Origin: Magnetospirillum sp. ME-1
GTDB lineage: Bacteria; Pseudomonadota; Alphaproteobacteria; Rhodospirillales; Magnetospirillaceae
Length of the DNA stretch: 64,000 nucleotides
Direction of reading: 5' to 3'
Assembly: GCF_002105535.1 (NCBI RefSeq)
Contig: NZ_CP015848.1
Span: 4,020,341-4,084,340, forward strand
Of the stretch, positions 47,074-54,833 are shown piece after piece. Position 1 is the stretch's first letter. The number at the start of each line of letters is the position of its first letter. The position numbers were made by a program, and so were the translations under genes. The notes under the pieces were generated by a model that was not told the DNA's origin, made no database searches, and was given only the letters and a program-made list of their open reading frames with translations.

Positions 47074-48141
47074 ATGCTGGCGCTGGGGCTGATGAGCGGA
47101 ACCTCGCTGGACGGCGTCGACGTCGCCCTGCTCGATACCGACGGCGTGGCCGTGGCCCACATGGGGCCGTCCGCCACCATTCCCTACGGGGCCGAGCAGC
47201 GCCTCGCCCTGATGGGGGTGCTGGGCGGCAACGGTCCGGTGGCCGAGGTGGAGCGCGAGCTGACCCTGTTCCATGCCAAAGTGGTCCGCGACTTCCTGGC
47301 CGAACACGGAATCGATGCCGCCAAGGTGTCGGTGGCCGGCTTTCACGGCCACACCATCCTGCACGCCCCCCAGGAACGCCGCACCTGGCAGATCGGCGAC
47401 GGCGCCCTGCTGGCCTCGGAGATCGGCATCCGGGTGGTCAACGACTTCCGCACCGCCGACGTGGCCGCCGGAGGCCAGGGCGCGCCGCTGGTTCCAGCCT
47501 ATCACCGCGCCCTGGCGGCGGGGCTCGAGACGCCGCTGGCGGTGCTCAACCTGGGCGGCGTCGGCAACGTCACCTGGATATCCGAGAACGGCTCGCTGCT
47601 GGCCTTCGACACCGGACCGGGCAACGCCCTGATCGACGATTGGGCCCAGGCCCATACCGGCAAGCCGGTGGATACGGACGGTCAGCTGGCGGCGGGCGGG
47701 CGGGTCAGGCGCGACGCGGTCGAGGCCTTCCTGCATCACACCTATTTCGACCGCCATCCGCCCAAGTCGCTGGACCGCGACGAATTCCACGCCTTGGCCT
47801 GGGAACTGGTCAAAGGGGCCTCGGCCGAGGACGGGGCGGCGACGCTGACCGCCTTTACCGCCGCCTCGGTGGCGCTGGCCGCCTACAGTTTTCCCCGCCC
47901 GGTCAAGCGCTGGCTGGTCACCGGCGGCGGGCGGCGCAATCCCGAGATGATGAAAGCCCTGCACCGTGGCCTGTCGGCGCCGGTCGAACCGGTGGAGGCG
48001 GTGGGCTGGAACGGTGACGCGCTCGAGGCCCAGGCCTTCGCCTTCCTGGCGGTGCGCTCCCTGGCCGGCCTGCCCCTGACCTATCCCCAGACCACCGGCG
48101 TCGCCGCCCCCCAGACCGGCGGCCGCCTCCATGCTTTTTAA
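47074..48141 (+). CDS. anmK: Anhydro-N-acetylmuramic acid kinase AnmK
   Basis: Phosphorylates and opens 1,6-anhydro-MurNAc during peptidoglycan recycling, yielding MurNAc-6-phosphate. The 355-residue product has the ASKHA-fold motifs: [18 protein letters not shown] at the N terminus, [22 protein letters not shown] and [13 protein letters not shown], and ending with [19 protein letters not shown] precedes the ATG at 47074; the upstream reading from 47044 starts without a ribosome site. The neighbouring secreted protein overlaps closely, so both are probably one transcript. Confidence 0.95.
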   Translation: MLALGLMSGTSLDGVDVALLDTDGVAVAHMGPSATIPYGAEQRLALMGVLGGNGPVAEVERELTLFHAKVVRDFLAEHGIDAAKVSVAGFHGHTILHAPQERRTWQIGDGALLASEIGIRVVNDFRTADVAAGGQGAPLVPAYHRALAAGLETPLAVLNLGGVGNVTWISENGSLLAFDTGPGNALIDDWAQAHTGKPVDTDGQLAAGGRVRRDAVEAFLHHTYFDRHPPKSLDRDEFHALAWELVKGASAEDGAATLTAFTAASVALAAYSFPRPVKRWLVTGGGRRNPEMMKALHRGLSAPVEPVEAVGWNGDALEAQAFAFLAVRSLAGLPLTYPQTTGVAAPQTGGRLHAF

Positions 48142-48154
48142 GCGGAGAGCCTTC

Positions 48155-48478
48155 ATGCGCGCCTTCCTTGCCGTCCTCGCCCTGCTGTTGCTGGCCGCTC
48201 CCGAGGTCCGGGCCGATCAGGCCACCGCCATCGCCGCGGTGCGGGCTCAGCCCAAGGTGCTGGACGCCTCCATCGACGACCGCGGCAATCTCTACGTGGT
48301 GGTGAAGAACGAGACCCTGTCGTGGGAACAGTACGGCGCCGCCATGTGCCGGCTGGTGCGTCCCCACCAGGCCCGGGTGTTCCAGGCCCACATCATCGAC
48401 ATGACCTCGGTGGGCAAGGGGGCCAAGCCGGCCCAGTGGAAGCGCCTGGCCCAGGTCAATTGCTCGGCCATCAACTAG
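48155..48478 (+). CDS. Small secreted protein, function unknown
   Basis: A 107-residue protein with a signal peptide (MRAFLAVLALLLLAAPEVRA-DQ). The mature part (about 82 residues) contains two Cys (AAMCRLVRP and VNCSAIN) that could form a disulfide. I do not recognise a domain. GGAGAG precedes the ATG at 48155; an ATG at 48131 overlaps the anmK end and puts extra basic residues before the signal. Probably co-transcribed with anmK. Confidence 0.72.
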   Translation: MRAFLAVLALLLLAAPEVRADQATAIAAVRAQPKVLDASIDDRGNLYVVVKNETLSWEQYGAAMCRLVRPHQARVFQAHIIDMTSVGKGAKPAQWKRLAQVNCSAIN

Positions 48479-48490
48479 GGACCCCGATCT

Positions 48491-48573
48491 GTCATCCCGA
48501 CGACCAACGGGAGGAGGGATCTCCGCCTGGAGCATTGGTCAGGACGAGATCCCTCGACTGCGCTCGGGATGAC
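48491..48573. repeat. Dispersed inverted-repeat element
   Basis: The left arm GTCATCCCGACG...GGGAGGAGGGATCTC pairs with the right arm GAGATCCCTCGACTGCGCTC and GGGATGAC. Related in style to the elements at 45653 and 57092, but with different inner sequence. Confidence 0.65.
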
Positions 48574-48595
48574 GGAATGATTGGCGTCAACGAAA

Positions 48596-48617
48596 AACCC
48601 CCGCTTTCGCGGGGGTT
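48596..48617 (-). terminator. Rho-independent terminator of the hydrolase gene
   Basis: AACCCCCGC / GCGGGGGTT around a TTTC loop. On the minus strand the stem is followed by a T run (TTTTCG). It lies 7 bases past the hydrolase stop. Confidence 0.85.
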
Positions 48618-48624
48618 GTCGGTA

Positions 48625-49320
48625 TCAGGGCAGGGCGACGGCCAGTTCCGGCTCGGGCACCGGGGGCGGGGCCGTCGGGCGCGCCACCATGGATTCTCCC
48701 AGATAGGCGTCTACCATGCCGTCCAGGGCTTCCAGATGGGTGCCGAAGAAGTGGTTGGCCCCCTCGATGGTCTGGTAGCGCACCTTGATGTTGCGCTGGG
48801 TGGCCAGCTTGGCCGCCAGTTTGGCCACGGTCGGCTCGGGCACCAGGTCGTCGTTGGTGCCGTGCACGATCAGGCCCGACGACGGACAGGGCGCCAGGAA
48901 CGAGAAGTCGAAGACGTTGGCCGGCGGCGCCACCGAGACGAAGCCGTCGATCTCGGGGCGGCGCATCAGGAGCTGCATGCCGATCCAGGCGCCGAACGAG
49001 AAGCCTCCCACCCAGCAGGCCGAGGCGTTGGCGTTGAACGACTGCATCCAGTCCAGCGCCGACGCCGCGTCGGACAGCTCGCCCTGGCCGTTGTCGAACT
49101 TGCCCTGGCTGCGGCCGACACCGCGGAAGTTGAAGCGCAGCGTCGAGAAGCCGCGCCGCACGAAGGCATGGTACAGCGCGTAGACCACCTTGTTGTTCAT
49201 GGTCCCGCCGTGCTGCGGGTGGGGATGAAGCAGGAGGGCCAGCGGGGCATTCGGCGACTTGCCGTGATGGTAGCGGCCTTCTAGGCGGCCGTCGGGTCCA
49301 TTGAAAATCACTTCAGGCAT
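48625..49320 (-). CDS. Alpha/beta hydrolase (dienelactone-hydrolase-like)
   Basis: A 231-residue cytosolic hydrolase. LLLHPHPQHGGTMNNKV (oxyanion-hole strand), FNFRGVGRSQG, nucleophile Ser in GGFSFGAWIGM, the acid region IVHGTNDDLVPEP and catalytic His in EGANHFFGTHL give a complete triad. In many alphaproteobacteria an alpha/beta hydrolase of this kind sits beside iscR/suf genes, which matches its divergent position here before cysE-iscR. The substrate is unknown. A start at 49350 would add ten residues; 49320 (M-P-E-V-I) was preferred. Confidence 0.88.
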   Translation of the reverse strand: MPEVIFNGPDGRLEGRYHHGKSPNAPLALLLHPHPQHGGTMNNKVVYALYHAFVRRGFSTLRFNFRGVGRSQGKFDNGQGELSDAASALDWMQSFNANASACWVGGFSFGAWIGMQLLMRRPEIDGFVSVAPPANVFDFSFLAPCPSSGLIVHGTNDDLVPEPTVAKLAAKLATQRNIKVRYQTIEGANHFFGTHLEALDGMVDAYLGESMVARPTAPPPVPEPELAVALP

Positions 49321-49416
49321 GGCGTGCGTACAGTCTCCCTTGCCCGGCAACCGCTCAAACCTGAGTGGTAATGTCGGGGAAAATACAACAACAAATTGGA
49401 TTTTAGCCCGTCAATC

Positions 49417-49445
49417 TTGACCGGCCTTGTCGGGCATCCTATATT
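49417..49445 (+). promoter_or_regulatory. Sigma-70-type promoter for cysE-isc
   Basis: TTGACC at 49417-49422 and TATATT at 49440-49445 are separated by 17 bases, a near-consensus housekeeping pair. The start point would be near 49452, leaving a leader of about 80 bases before the cysE ATG. Confidence 0.65.
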
Positions 49446-49485
49446 CACCTTCGCTATGTCAGCGCCCGGTTGGGCATTCCCCTGG

Positions 49486-49501
49486 CGGTCGCATGCGACC
49501 G
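49486..49501. promoter_or_regulatory. Perfect palindrome in the cysE leader
   Basis: CGGTCGCATGCGACCG, a 16-base perfect palindrome, lies about 30 bases before the cysE ATG inside the predicted leader. It could be an operator or, in the RNA, a hairpin near the ribosome site. Confidence 0.4.
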
Positions 49502-49530
49502 TCGCGACGTACATTAACATATTGCGAGCT

Positions 49531-50322
49531 ATGATTTTCAAGAGCCTTCAAGAAGATATTGCGTCCATTCGCAAGCGTGACCCGGCCGCCCATTCCTGGC
49601 TGGAGGTTCTGCTGTGCTATCCCGGCCTGCACGCGGTGCTGTTTCATCGCCTGTCCAACTGGTGCTGGAACCATGGATTGCGGGTGCTGGGGCGCTTCGT
49701 CTCGCATGTGGGGAAGATCCTGACCGGCATCGAGATTCATCCGGCCGCCCAGCTGGGCGAGCGCTTCTTCATCGATCACGGCACCGGCGTGGTGATCGGC
49801 GAGACCGCGGTGATCGGCGCCGACGTGACCCTTTACCACGGCGTGACGCTGGGCGGCACCTCGCTGCACAAGGGCAAGCGCCATCCCACCCTGGAGGACG
49901 GGGTGATCGTCGGCTCGGGCGCCCAGGTACTGGGCCCCATCACGGTGGGCAAGGGGGCGCGCATCGGCGCCAACGCCGTGGTGCTGACCGACGTGCCGCC
50001 GGGCGTGACCATGGTGGGCATTCCGGCCCGCATGGTGATGCGCCGCCAGGAAAGCGAATTCTGCGCCTATGGCCTGCCGGTGGAGGAACTGCCCGACCCG
50101 GTGGTGCGGGCCATCGATTCCGTCCGCTCGCAGGTGGCGACCCTGATGGAGCGGGTCAAGGAACTGGAGACCGAGCTGCACGGCCACCCGACCCAGGCCT
50201 GCGCCCGCCTCTCCCAGCCCGAGGGGGCTGAGAAGGGCGAAAAGTCCATACCTATCGAAGCGGTAACCACTCCGGCCAGCGGGACAACCGGCCGGCAACT
50301 GGAACGGGAGGTCATATCGTGA
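49531..50322 (+). CDS. cysE: Serine O-acetyltransferase CysE
   Basis: Makes O-acetylserine, the precursor for cysteine, which is the sulfur donor used by IscS. The 263-residue product has the CysE N-terminal helical domain ([20 protein letters not shown]). A left-handed beta-helix follows ([40 protein letters not shown]). Active-site His residues in DHGTG and YHGVTLGG are present. The C-terminal ~60 residues are a polar, Pro-rich extension. The ATG at 49531 gives the family N terminus. Its stop overlaps the iscR start as GTGA, tying cysteine supply to Fe-S biogenesis. Confidence 0.93.
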   Translation: MIFKSLQEDIASIRKRDPAAHSWLEVLLCYPGLHAVLFHRLSNWCWNHGLRVLGRFVSHVGKILTGIEIHPAAQLGERFFIDHGTGVVIGETAVIGADVTLYHGVTLGGTSLHKGKRHPTLEDGVIVGSGAQVLGPITVGKGARIGANAVVLTDVPPGVTMVGIPARMVMRRQESEFCAYGLPVEELPDPVVRAIDSVRSQVATLMERVKELETELHGHPTQACARLSQPEGAEKGEKSIPIEAVTTPASGTTGRQLEREVIS

Positions 50323-50774
50323 AACTCAGCACCAAGGGGCGCTATGCCGTGATGGCCATGGTGGATCTCGCCAGCCATTCCGAGGGAAGCCCGGTGGCTC
50401 TGGCCGACATCGCCGAGCGCCAGGAAATCTCGCTGTCCTATCTCGAGCAGCTGTTCGGCAAGCTCAGGAAGGGCGGTCTGGTGAAAAGCGTGCGCGGGCC
50501 GGGCGGCGGCTATCTTTTGTCGCGAATCCCACAACAGACGCGCATTTCCGACATTATCCTGGCGGTGGATGAACCCATCCAGACCACCCGGTGCTCTCCC
50601 GGCTCGCCGGCCGGCTGCCACAACAACAAGGGCCGCTGCCTGACCCACGACCTGTGGGAGGAACTCGGCAACCAGATTTATCTCTATCTCAGCTCGGTGT
50701 CCCTGGCCGATGTGTGCGAGCGCCGCATCCTGGGCAGCTCGGGCATGTTCCACGGCACCGCCGCCGCGCAATAG
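50319..50774 (+). CDS. iscR: Fe-S cluster regulator IscR
   Basis: Rrf2-family repressor that senses Fe-S cluster status and controls the isc operon. The 151-residue protein has the winged helix ([45 protein letters not shown]) and three Cys (92, 100, 107) for [2Fe-2S] binding. Spacing (C-x7-C-x6-C) differs from the E. coli C-x5-C-x5-C pattern. GTG start at 50319 with GGGAGG upstream overlaps the cysE stop. Autorepression of cysE-isc is inferred; I did not find a certain type 1 site. Confidence 0.94.
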   Translation: MKLSTKGRYAVMAMVDLASHSEGSPVALADIAERQEISLSYLEQLFGKLRKGGLVKSVRGPGGGYLLSRIPQQTRISDIILAVDEPIQTTRCSPGSPAGCHNNKGRCLTHDLWEELGNQIYLYLSSVSLADVCERRILGSSGMFHGTAAAQ

Positions 50775-50799
50775 GGCTCAAGCGAAAGGACAAGGTGAA

Positions 50800-51933
50800 G
50801 TGAGCAGGGCCGTCTACCTCGACTACAATTCCGGCGCCCCCGTGCGCCCCGAGGTGGCGGCCGCGATGGTCGAGGCGCTGGCCGAGCCCGGCAATCCGTC
50901 CTCCGTCCACGGTTTCGGGCGGGCGGCGCGGGCCAGGGTCGAGGCGGCGCGGCGGCAATTGGCCGGGCTGGTGGGCGCCGACCCCGCCGGCATCGTTTTC
51001 ACCTCGGGCGGCACCGAGGCCAACGCCCTGGCGCTTCGGGGCTGCGGGCGCTCCCGCCTGCTGGTGTCGTCCATCGAGCATCCCTCCGTCCTCGATTCGG
51101 CGTCCGAGGCCGAGCGGGTGCCGGTCACCCCCGACGGCATCATCGACCTCGCCGCCCTGGATTGCCTGCTGGCCGCCAATACCCGCCCGGCCCTGGTGTC
51201 GGTGATGCTGGCCAACAACGAGACCGGCATCGTCCAGCCGGTGGCCGAGGCGGCCCGCATCATTCATGCACGCGGCGCATGGCTTCATTGCGATGTCGCC
51301 CAGGCCATGGGCCGCATCAAGGTTTCCCTCGGCCAGCTGGGGGCGGATATCCTCACCCTTTCCGCCCACAAGATGGGAGGCCCGGCCGGCGTGGGCGCGC
51401 TGATTCTCGCCGAATCCGGCCGGACACTGGCACCGATCTTGCTGGGTGGCGGCCAGGAACGCCGCCGCAGGGCTGGCACCGAGAACGTGGCGGGAATTGT
51501 CGGCTTAGGCGCCGCCGCCCAATCGGCGGGGGATGACTTGGCCGGGGCCGACACCACATATGGTGTGCAGGCCTTGCGTGACCGTCTGGAAGAAGGCGCC
51601 CGGCGCCTGGTTCCCGACGCGGTAGTGATCGGGGCCGGCGCGCCCCGTCTGCCCAATACCACCTGCCTGGCTCTGCCGGGGGTGGAGGGGCGGACCCAGG
51701 TGATGGCGCTGGACCTGGCGGGCGTCGCGGTCAGCGCCGGAGCCGCCTGTTCCTCGGGCAAGGTCGCGCCCAGCCACGTGCTGGCGGCCATGGGCCTGGA
51801 GGAGCGGCTCAAGGGCTCGGCCATCCGGGTCAGCCTGGGCTGGTCGAGCCGGCCGGAAGATGTGGACACGTTCCTCGCCGCCTGGGCCGATCTGGCCCGG
51901 CACAAGGGACTAAAGGTTTCGGAGGCGGCCTGA
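50800..51933 (+). CDS. Cysteine desulfurase paralogue (NifS/IscS-like)
   Basis: A 377-residue PLP enzyme that removes sulfur from cysteine as a persulfide. PLP Lys is in LSAHKMGGPAGVGAL and the catalytic Cys in GAACSSGKVAPSHV. The loop around the Cys is short and Ser-rich, as in NifS-like group I enzymes. Other family blocks: YLDYNSGAPVRPEVAAAMVE and FTSGGTEANALALRG. GTG start at 50800 preceded by AAGGA. It sits directly before a second desulfurase, which better matches housekeeping IscS, so this one may serve another acceptor. Identity of that acceptor is unknown. Confidence 0.9.
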   Translation: MSRAVYLDYNSGAPVRPEVAAAMVEALAEPGNPSSVHGFGRAARARVEAARRQLAGLVGADPAGIVFTSGGTEANALALRGCGRSRLLVSSIEHPSVLDSASEAERVPVTPDGIIDLAALDCLLAANTRPALVSVMLANNETGIVQPVAEAARIIHARGAWLHCDVAQAMGRIKVSLGQLGADILTLSAHKMGGPAGVGALILAESGRTLAPILLGGGQERRRRAGTENVAGIVGLGAAAQSAGDDLAGADTTYGVQALRDRLEEGARRLVPDAVVIGAGAPRLPNTTCLALPGVEGRTQVMALDLAGVAVSAGAACSSGKVAPSHVLAAMGLEERLKGSAIRVSLGWSSRPEDVDTFLAAWADLARHKGLKVSEAA

Positions 51934-51978
51934 GCGGCCGTCTTGAGCAAAACGACTAAAGGTAAGGGATCTTTGCAA

Positions 51979-53235
51979 ATGACAGCTCTCGGCAAGACGA
52001 CCCGCCCCAGCCTGCCCCGCCCGCCGGGGGCGCCGGTCTACCTGGACTATCAGGCGACCACGCCCTGCGATCCCCGCGTGGTCGAGGCCATGCTGCCCTG
52101 GTTCACCGAGAAGTTCGGCAATCCCCACTCGCGCAACCACCGCTACGGCTGGGAAGCCGAGGAGGCGGTGGAAAAGGCCCGCGAGCAGATCGCCGACATC
52201 ATCGGTGCCGATGCCAAGGAGGTGATCTTCACCTCGGGCGCCACCGAGTCCAACAATCTGGCCATCAAGGGTGTCGCCCACTTCTACAAGGACAAGAAGA
52301 ACCACATCGTCACCGTGGTGACCGAACACAAATGCGTGCTCGACACTTGTCGCCACCTGGAACAGGAAGGCTTCTCGGTGACCTATCTGCCGGTGAAGAC
52401 CGACGGTCTGGTGGATCTGGCCGAGCTGGAGGCCGCCATCACCGACAAGACCGCCATCGTCTCGGTCATGGCCGTCAACAACGAGATCGGCGTGATCCAG
52501 CCCCTGGCCGAGATCGGCGCCCTGTGCCGCAAGAAGGGTGCCTTCTTTCATACCGACTGTGCCCAGGCGGTAGGCAAGATCCCCCTGGACGTCAACGCCA
52601 TGAACATCGACCTGATGAGCATCTCGGGTCACAAGATCTACGGGCCCAAGGGCATCGGCGCCCTGTACGTGCGCCGCCGTCCCCGCGTCCGTCTGGTGCC
52701 GCTGATCACCGGCGGCGGCCAGGAGCGCGGCATGCGCTCGGGCACCTTAGCCACACCCTTGTGCGTCGGCCTGGGCGAGGCCTGCGCCATCGCCAAGGCG
52801 GAAATGGGGGCCGAGGCCGAGCGGCTGATGGGCTTGCGCAACCGTCTGCTGGGCGGGCTGAAGCAGCGGTTGCCGGAAATCTACGTCAACGGCGACCTGG
52901 ATCACCGCATTCCCGGCAACCTGAACATCTCGTTCGCCTTCGTCGAGGGCGAGGGGCTGATGATGGGCGTCAAGGATCTGGCGGTGTCGTCGGGGTCCGC
53001 CTGTACCTCGGCCTCGCTGGAGCCGTCCTACGTGCTGCGCGCGCTCGGCGTCGACGTGGAGATGGCCCACACGTCCTTGCGCTTCGGCCTGGGCCGCTTC
53101 ACCACCGACGAGGATATCGAGTTCGCCATCGACCACATCGTCGAGGCGGTCGAGCATCTGCGCGCCATGAGTCCGCTGTGGGACATGCATCTGGAAGGCG
53201 TCGACCTCAAGTCCATCGAGTGGGCCGAGCATTGA
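51979..53235 (+). CDS. iscS: Cysteine desulfurase IscS
   Basis: Housekeeping sulfur donor for IscU and for thiolation enzymes such as MnmA. The 418-residue protein has PLP Lys in [16 protein letters not shown], catalytic Cys in [20 protein letters not shown], and a C terminus ending [20 protein letters not shown], the tail that contacts IscU. The N terminus is about 15 residues longer than E. coli IscS. ATG at 51979 follows AAGGGA; a TTG at 51943 would add 12 residues. In the operon it is the second desulfurase. Confidence 0.95.
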   Translation: MTALGKTTRPSLPRPPGAPVYLDYQATTPCDPRVVEAMLPWFTEKFGNPHSRNHRYGWEAEEAVEKAREQIADIIGADAKEVIFTSGATESNNLAIKGVAHFYKDKKNHIVTVVTEHKCVLDTCRHLEQEGFSVTYLPVKTDGLVDLAELEAAITDKTAIVSVMAVNNEIGVIQPLAEIGALCRKKGAFFHTDCAQAVGKIPLDVNAMNIDLMSISGHKIYGPKGIGALYVRRRPRVRLVPLITGGGQERGMRSGTLATPLCVGLGEACAIAKAEMGAEAERLMGLRNRLLGGLKQRLPEIYVNGDLDHRIPGNLNISFAFVEGEGLMMGVKDLAVSSGSACTSASLEPSYVLRALGVDVEMAHTSLRFGLGRFTTDEDIEFAIDHIVEAVEHLRAMSPLWDMHLEGVDLKSIEWAEH

Positions 53236-53248
53236 GTTAAATTTTTGC

Positions 53249-53268
53249 GCAATTCGGTACCGAATTGC
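53249..53268. promoter_or_regulatory. 20-bp perfect palindrome before iscU
   Basis: GCAATTCGGTACCGAATTGC is fully self-complementary. It lies between iscS (stop 53235) and iscU (start 53318), with another small hairpin, CGGGC-TGAG-GCCCG, at about 53282-53295. It could be an RNA processing or attenuation site, or an internal operator. Confidence 0.5.
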
Positions 53269-53317
53269 CTTAGAATGATTCCGGGCTGAGGCCCGATGGT
53301 AAAGTTGGAGAACGGTT

Positions 53318-53698
53318 ATGGCTTACAGCGACAAGGTTATCGACCACTACGAGCACCCCCGCAACGTGGGTGCCCTCGACAAGGACGATTCCGCGGTGGG
53401 CACCGGCCTGGTGGGCGCGCCGGCCTGCGGCGACGTGATGAAGCTGCAGATCAAGGTCAGCGCCGAGGGCATCATCGAGGACGCCAAGTTCAAGACCTTC
53501 GGTTGCGGCTCGGCGATTGCCTCCAGTTCCCTGGTGACCGAGTGGGTCAAGGGCAAGACCCTGGACGAGGCGGCAAGCATCAAGAACACCGACATCGCCC
53601 AGGAACTGGCCCTGCCGCCGGTCAAGATCCATTGTTCCGTGCTGGCCGAGGATGCTATCAAGGCCGCCATCGCCGACTACAAGAAGAAGTCGGGCTGA
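53318..53698 (+). CDS. iscU: Fe-S cluster scaffold IscU
   Basis: Scaffold on which [2Fe-2S] and [4Fe-4S] clusters are built. The 126-residue protein has the three cluster Cys at 37, 63 and 106 (GAPACGDV, FGCGSA, KIHCSVLAEDA), Asp39 and His105. The HscA-recognition motif L-P-P-V-K is at 99-103. Family length 128. Between iscS and iscA as in E. coli. Confidence 0.97.
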   Translation: MAYSDKVIDHYEHPRNVGALDKDDSAVGTGLVGAPACGDVMKLQIKVSAEGIIEDAKFKTFGCGSAIASSSLVTEWVKGKTLDEAASIKNTDIAQELALPPVKIHCSVLAEDAIKAAIADYKKKSG

Positions 53699-53736
53699 GC
53701 GGCGGAACGCGGGTATACGAGAAGAAGGGGAAGATC

Positions 53737-54072
53737 ATGCCTCCTGCTCCCATGACCATCACCGACGCCGCCGCCGAGCGGGTCAAGGTCCTGCTGGCCA
53801 AGCGCGGCAAGCCCAGCGTGGGCATCCGCATCGGCGTGCGTTCCAAGGGCTGCTCGGGCATGTCCTACACCCTGGAATACGCCGACGAGAAGTCGCAGTT
53901 CGACGAAATCCTCGAGGACAAGGGCGTCACCGTGCTGATCGATCCCAAGGCGACCATGTTCATCCTGGGCACCGAGATGGACTTCGTCGAGGACAAGATG
54001 CAGTCGGGCTTCGTCTTCAAGAATCCCAACGAGAAGGGGCGCTGCGGCTGCGGCGAGTCCTTCCACGTCTGA
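53737..54072 (+). CDS. iscA: A-type Fe-S carrier IscA
   Basis: Carrier that receives clusters from IscU and passes them to apoproteins. The 111-residue protein has the A-type signature: a Cys in RSKGCSGMSYTLEYAD and the C-terminal pair in GRCGCGESFHV. SITD-like start (MTITDAAAERVKVLLAKRG) is typical. AGAAGGGG precedes the ATG at 53737. Followed by a dispersed repeat before hscB. Confidence 0.94.
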   Translation: MPPAPMTITDAAAERVKVLLAKRGKPSVGIRIGVRSKGCSGMSYTLEYADEKSQFDEILEDKGVTVLIDPKATMFILGTEMDFVEDKMQSGFVFKNPNEKGRCGCGESFHV

Positions 54073-54083
54073 GTAGTTTGCTC

Positions 54084-54186
54084 GTCACCCCCGCGCAGGC
54101 GGGGGTCCATGCTGGGGACAAGTTGGATGTTCGATAGCCTGTGCCGTGCCGGTGGGACCATGGATTCCCGCTTTCGCGGGAATGAC
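54084..54186. repeat. Dispersed inverted-repeat element
   Basis: GTCACCCCCGCGCAGGCGGG... on the left and CCCGCTTTCGCGGGAATGAC on the right form two hairpins joined by TCCATG/CATGGA pairing. It interrupts the isc operon between iscA and hscB. Style as in the other intergenic elements. Confidence 0.7.
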
Positions 54187-54209
54187 GGTCTGGTGGTGAG
54201 GAGAGGACG

Positions 54210-54833
54210 ATGAACGCCCCCGCCGCCGCCCAGATCGTTTCCTGTTGGTCCTGCAAGGGGCCGGTGGCGACGCGCGCCCTGTTCTGCTCGGTGTGCGGCG
54301 CCGTCCAGGGGCCGGGCACCATCGACCACTTCGCCCGCCTGGGCATTCCGCCGTCCTTCGACTTGGATCTGGACGCCCTGCAGCGCCAGTATTTCGGCTT
54401 TCAGAAGCGCCTGCATCCCGACCGCTTCGCCGCCAAGTCGTCCAAGGAGAAGGCGCTGTCCCAATCCCAGGCCACCGCGCTGAACGAGGCCTACGAGACC
54501 CTGAAGGACCCGTTGAAGCGGGCCGCCTATCTGCTCAACCATCTGGGTCATCCGGTGGATCTCACCGCCTGCGGCACCATCAACGACCGCGAGTTGCTGA
54601 TGGAGCAGATGGAAAAGCGCGAAGCCCTGGCCGAGGCCACCACCCCCGACCAGATCGCCAAGCTGGCCATGCAGGCGGAATCCGAGGTGATCGCCTGCCA
54701 GTGCCACATCTCGGCCGCCATCAACGCCGACAATCTGGAAGAGGCGGGGCATCTGACCATCCGCCTGAAATACCTCGCCAAGCTGGCCGAAGAGGCCCGT
54801 GCCAAGAAAACCCGTGCCCTGAGGCTTCCCTAA
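54210..54833 (+). CDS. hscB: HscB co-chaperone with N-terminal zinc-ribbon
   Basis: J-protein that delivers IscU to HscA and stimulates its ATPase. Of 207 residues, about 1-35 form an extra domain with Cys12, Cys15, Cys26 and Cys29 (SCWSCKG, FCSVCG), a zinc-ribbon absent from E. coli HscB but found in human HSCB. The J domain (38-110) has His-Pro-Asp at 69-71 (KRLHPDRFAA). A C-terminal three-helix IscU-binding domain follows. The stop is immediately followed by the hscA ATG. Confidence 0.94.
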   Translation: MNAPAAAQIVSCWSCKGPVATRALFCSVCGAVQGPGTIDHFARLGIPPSFDLDLDALQRQYFGFQKRLHPDRFAAKSSKEKALSQSQATALNEAYETLKDPLKRAAYLLNHLGHPVDLTACGTINDRELLMEQMEKREALAEATTPDQIAKLAMQAESEVIACQCHISAAINADNLEEAGHLTIRLKYLAKLAEEARAKKTRALRLP

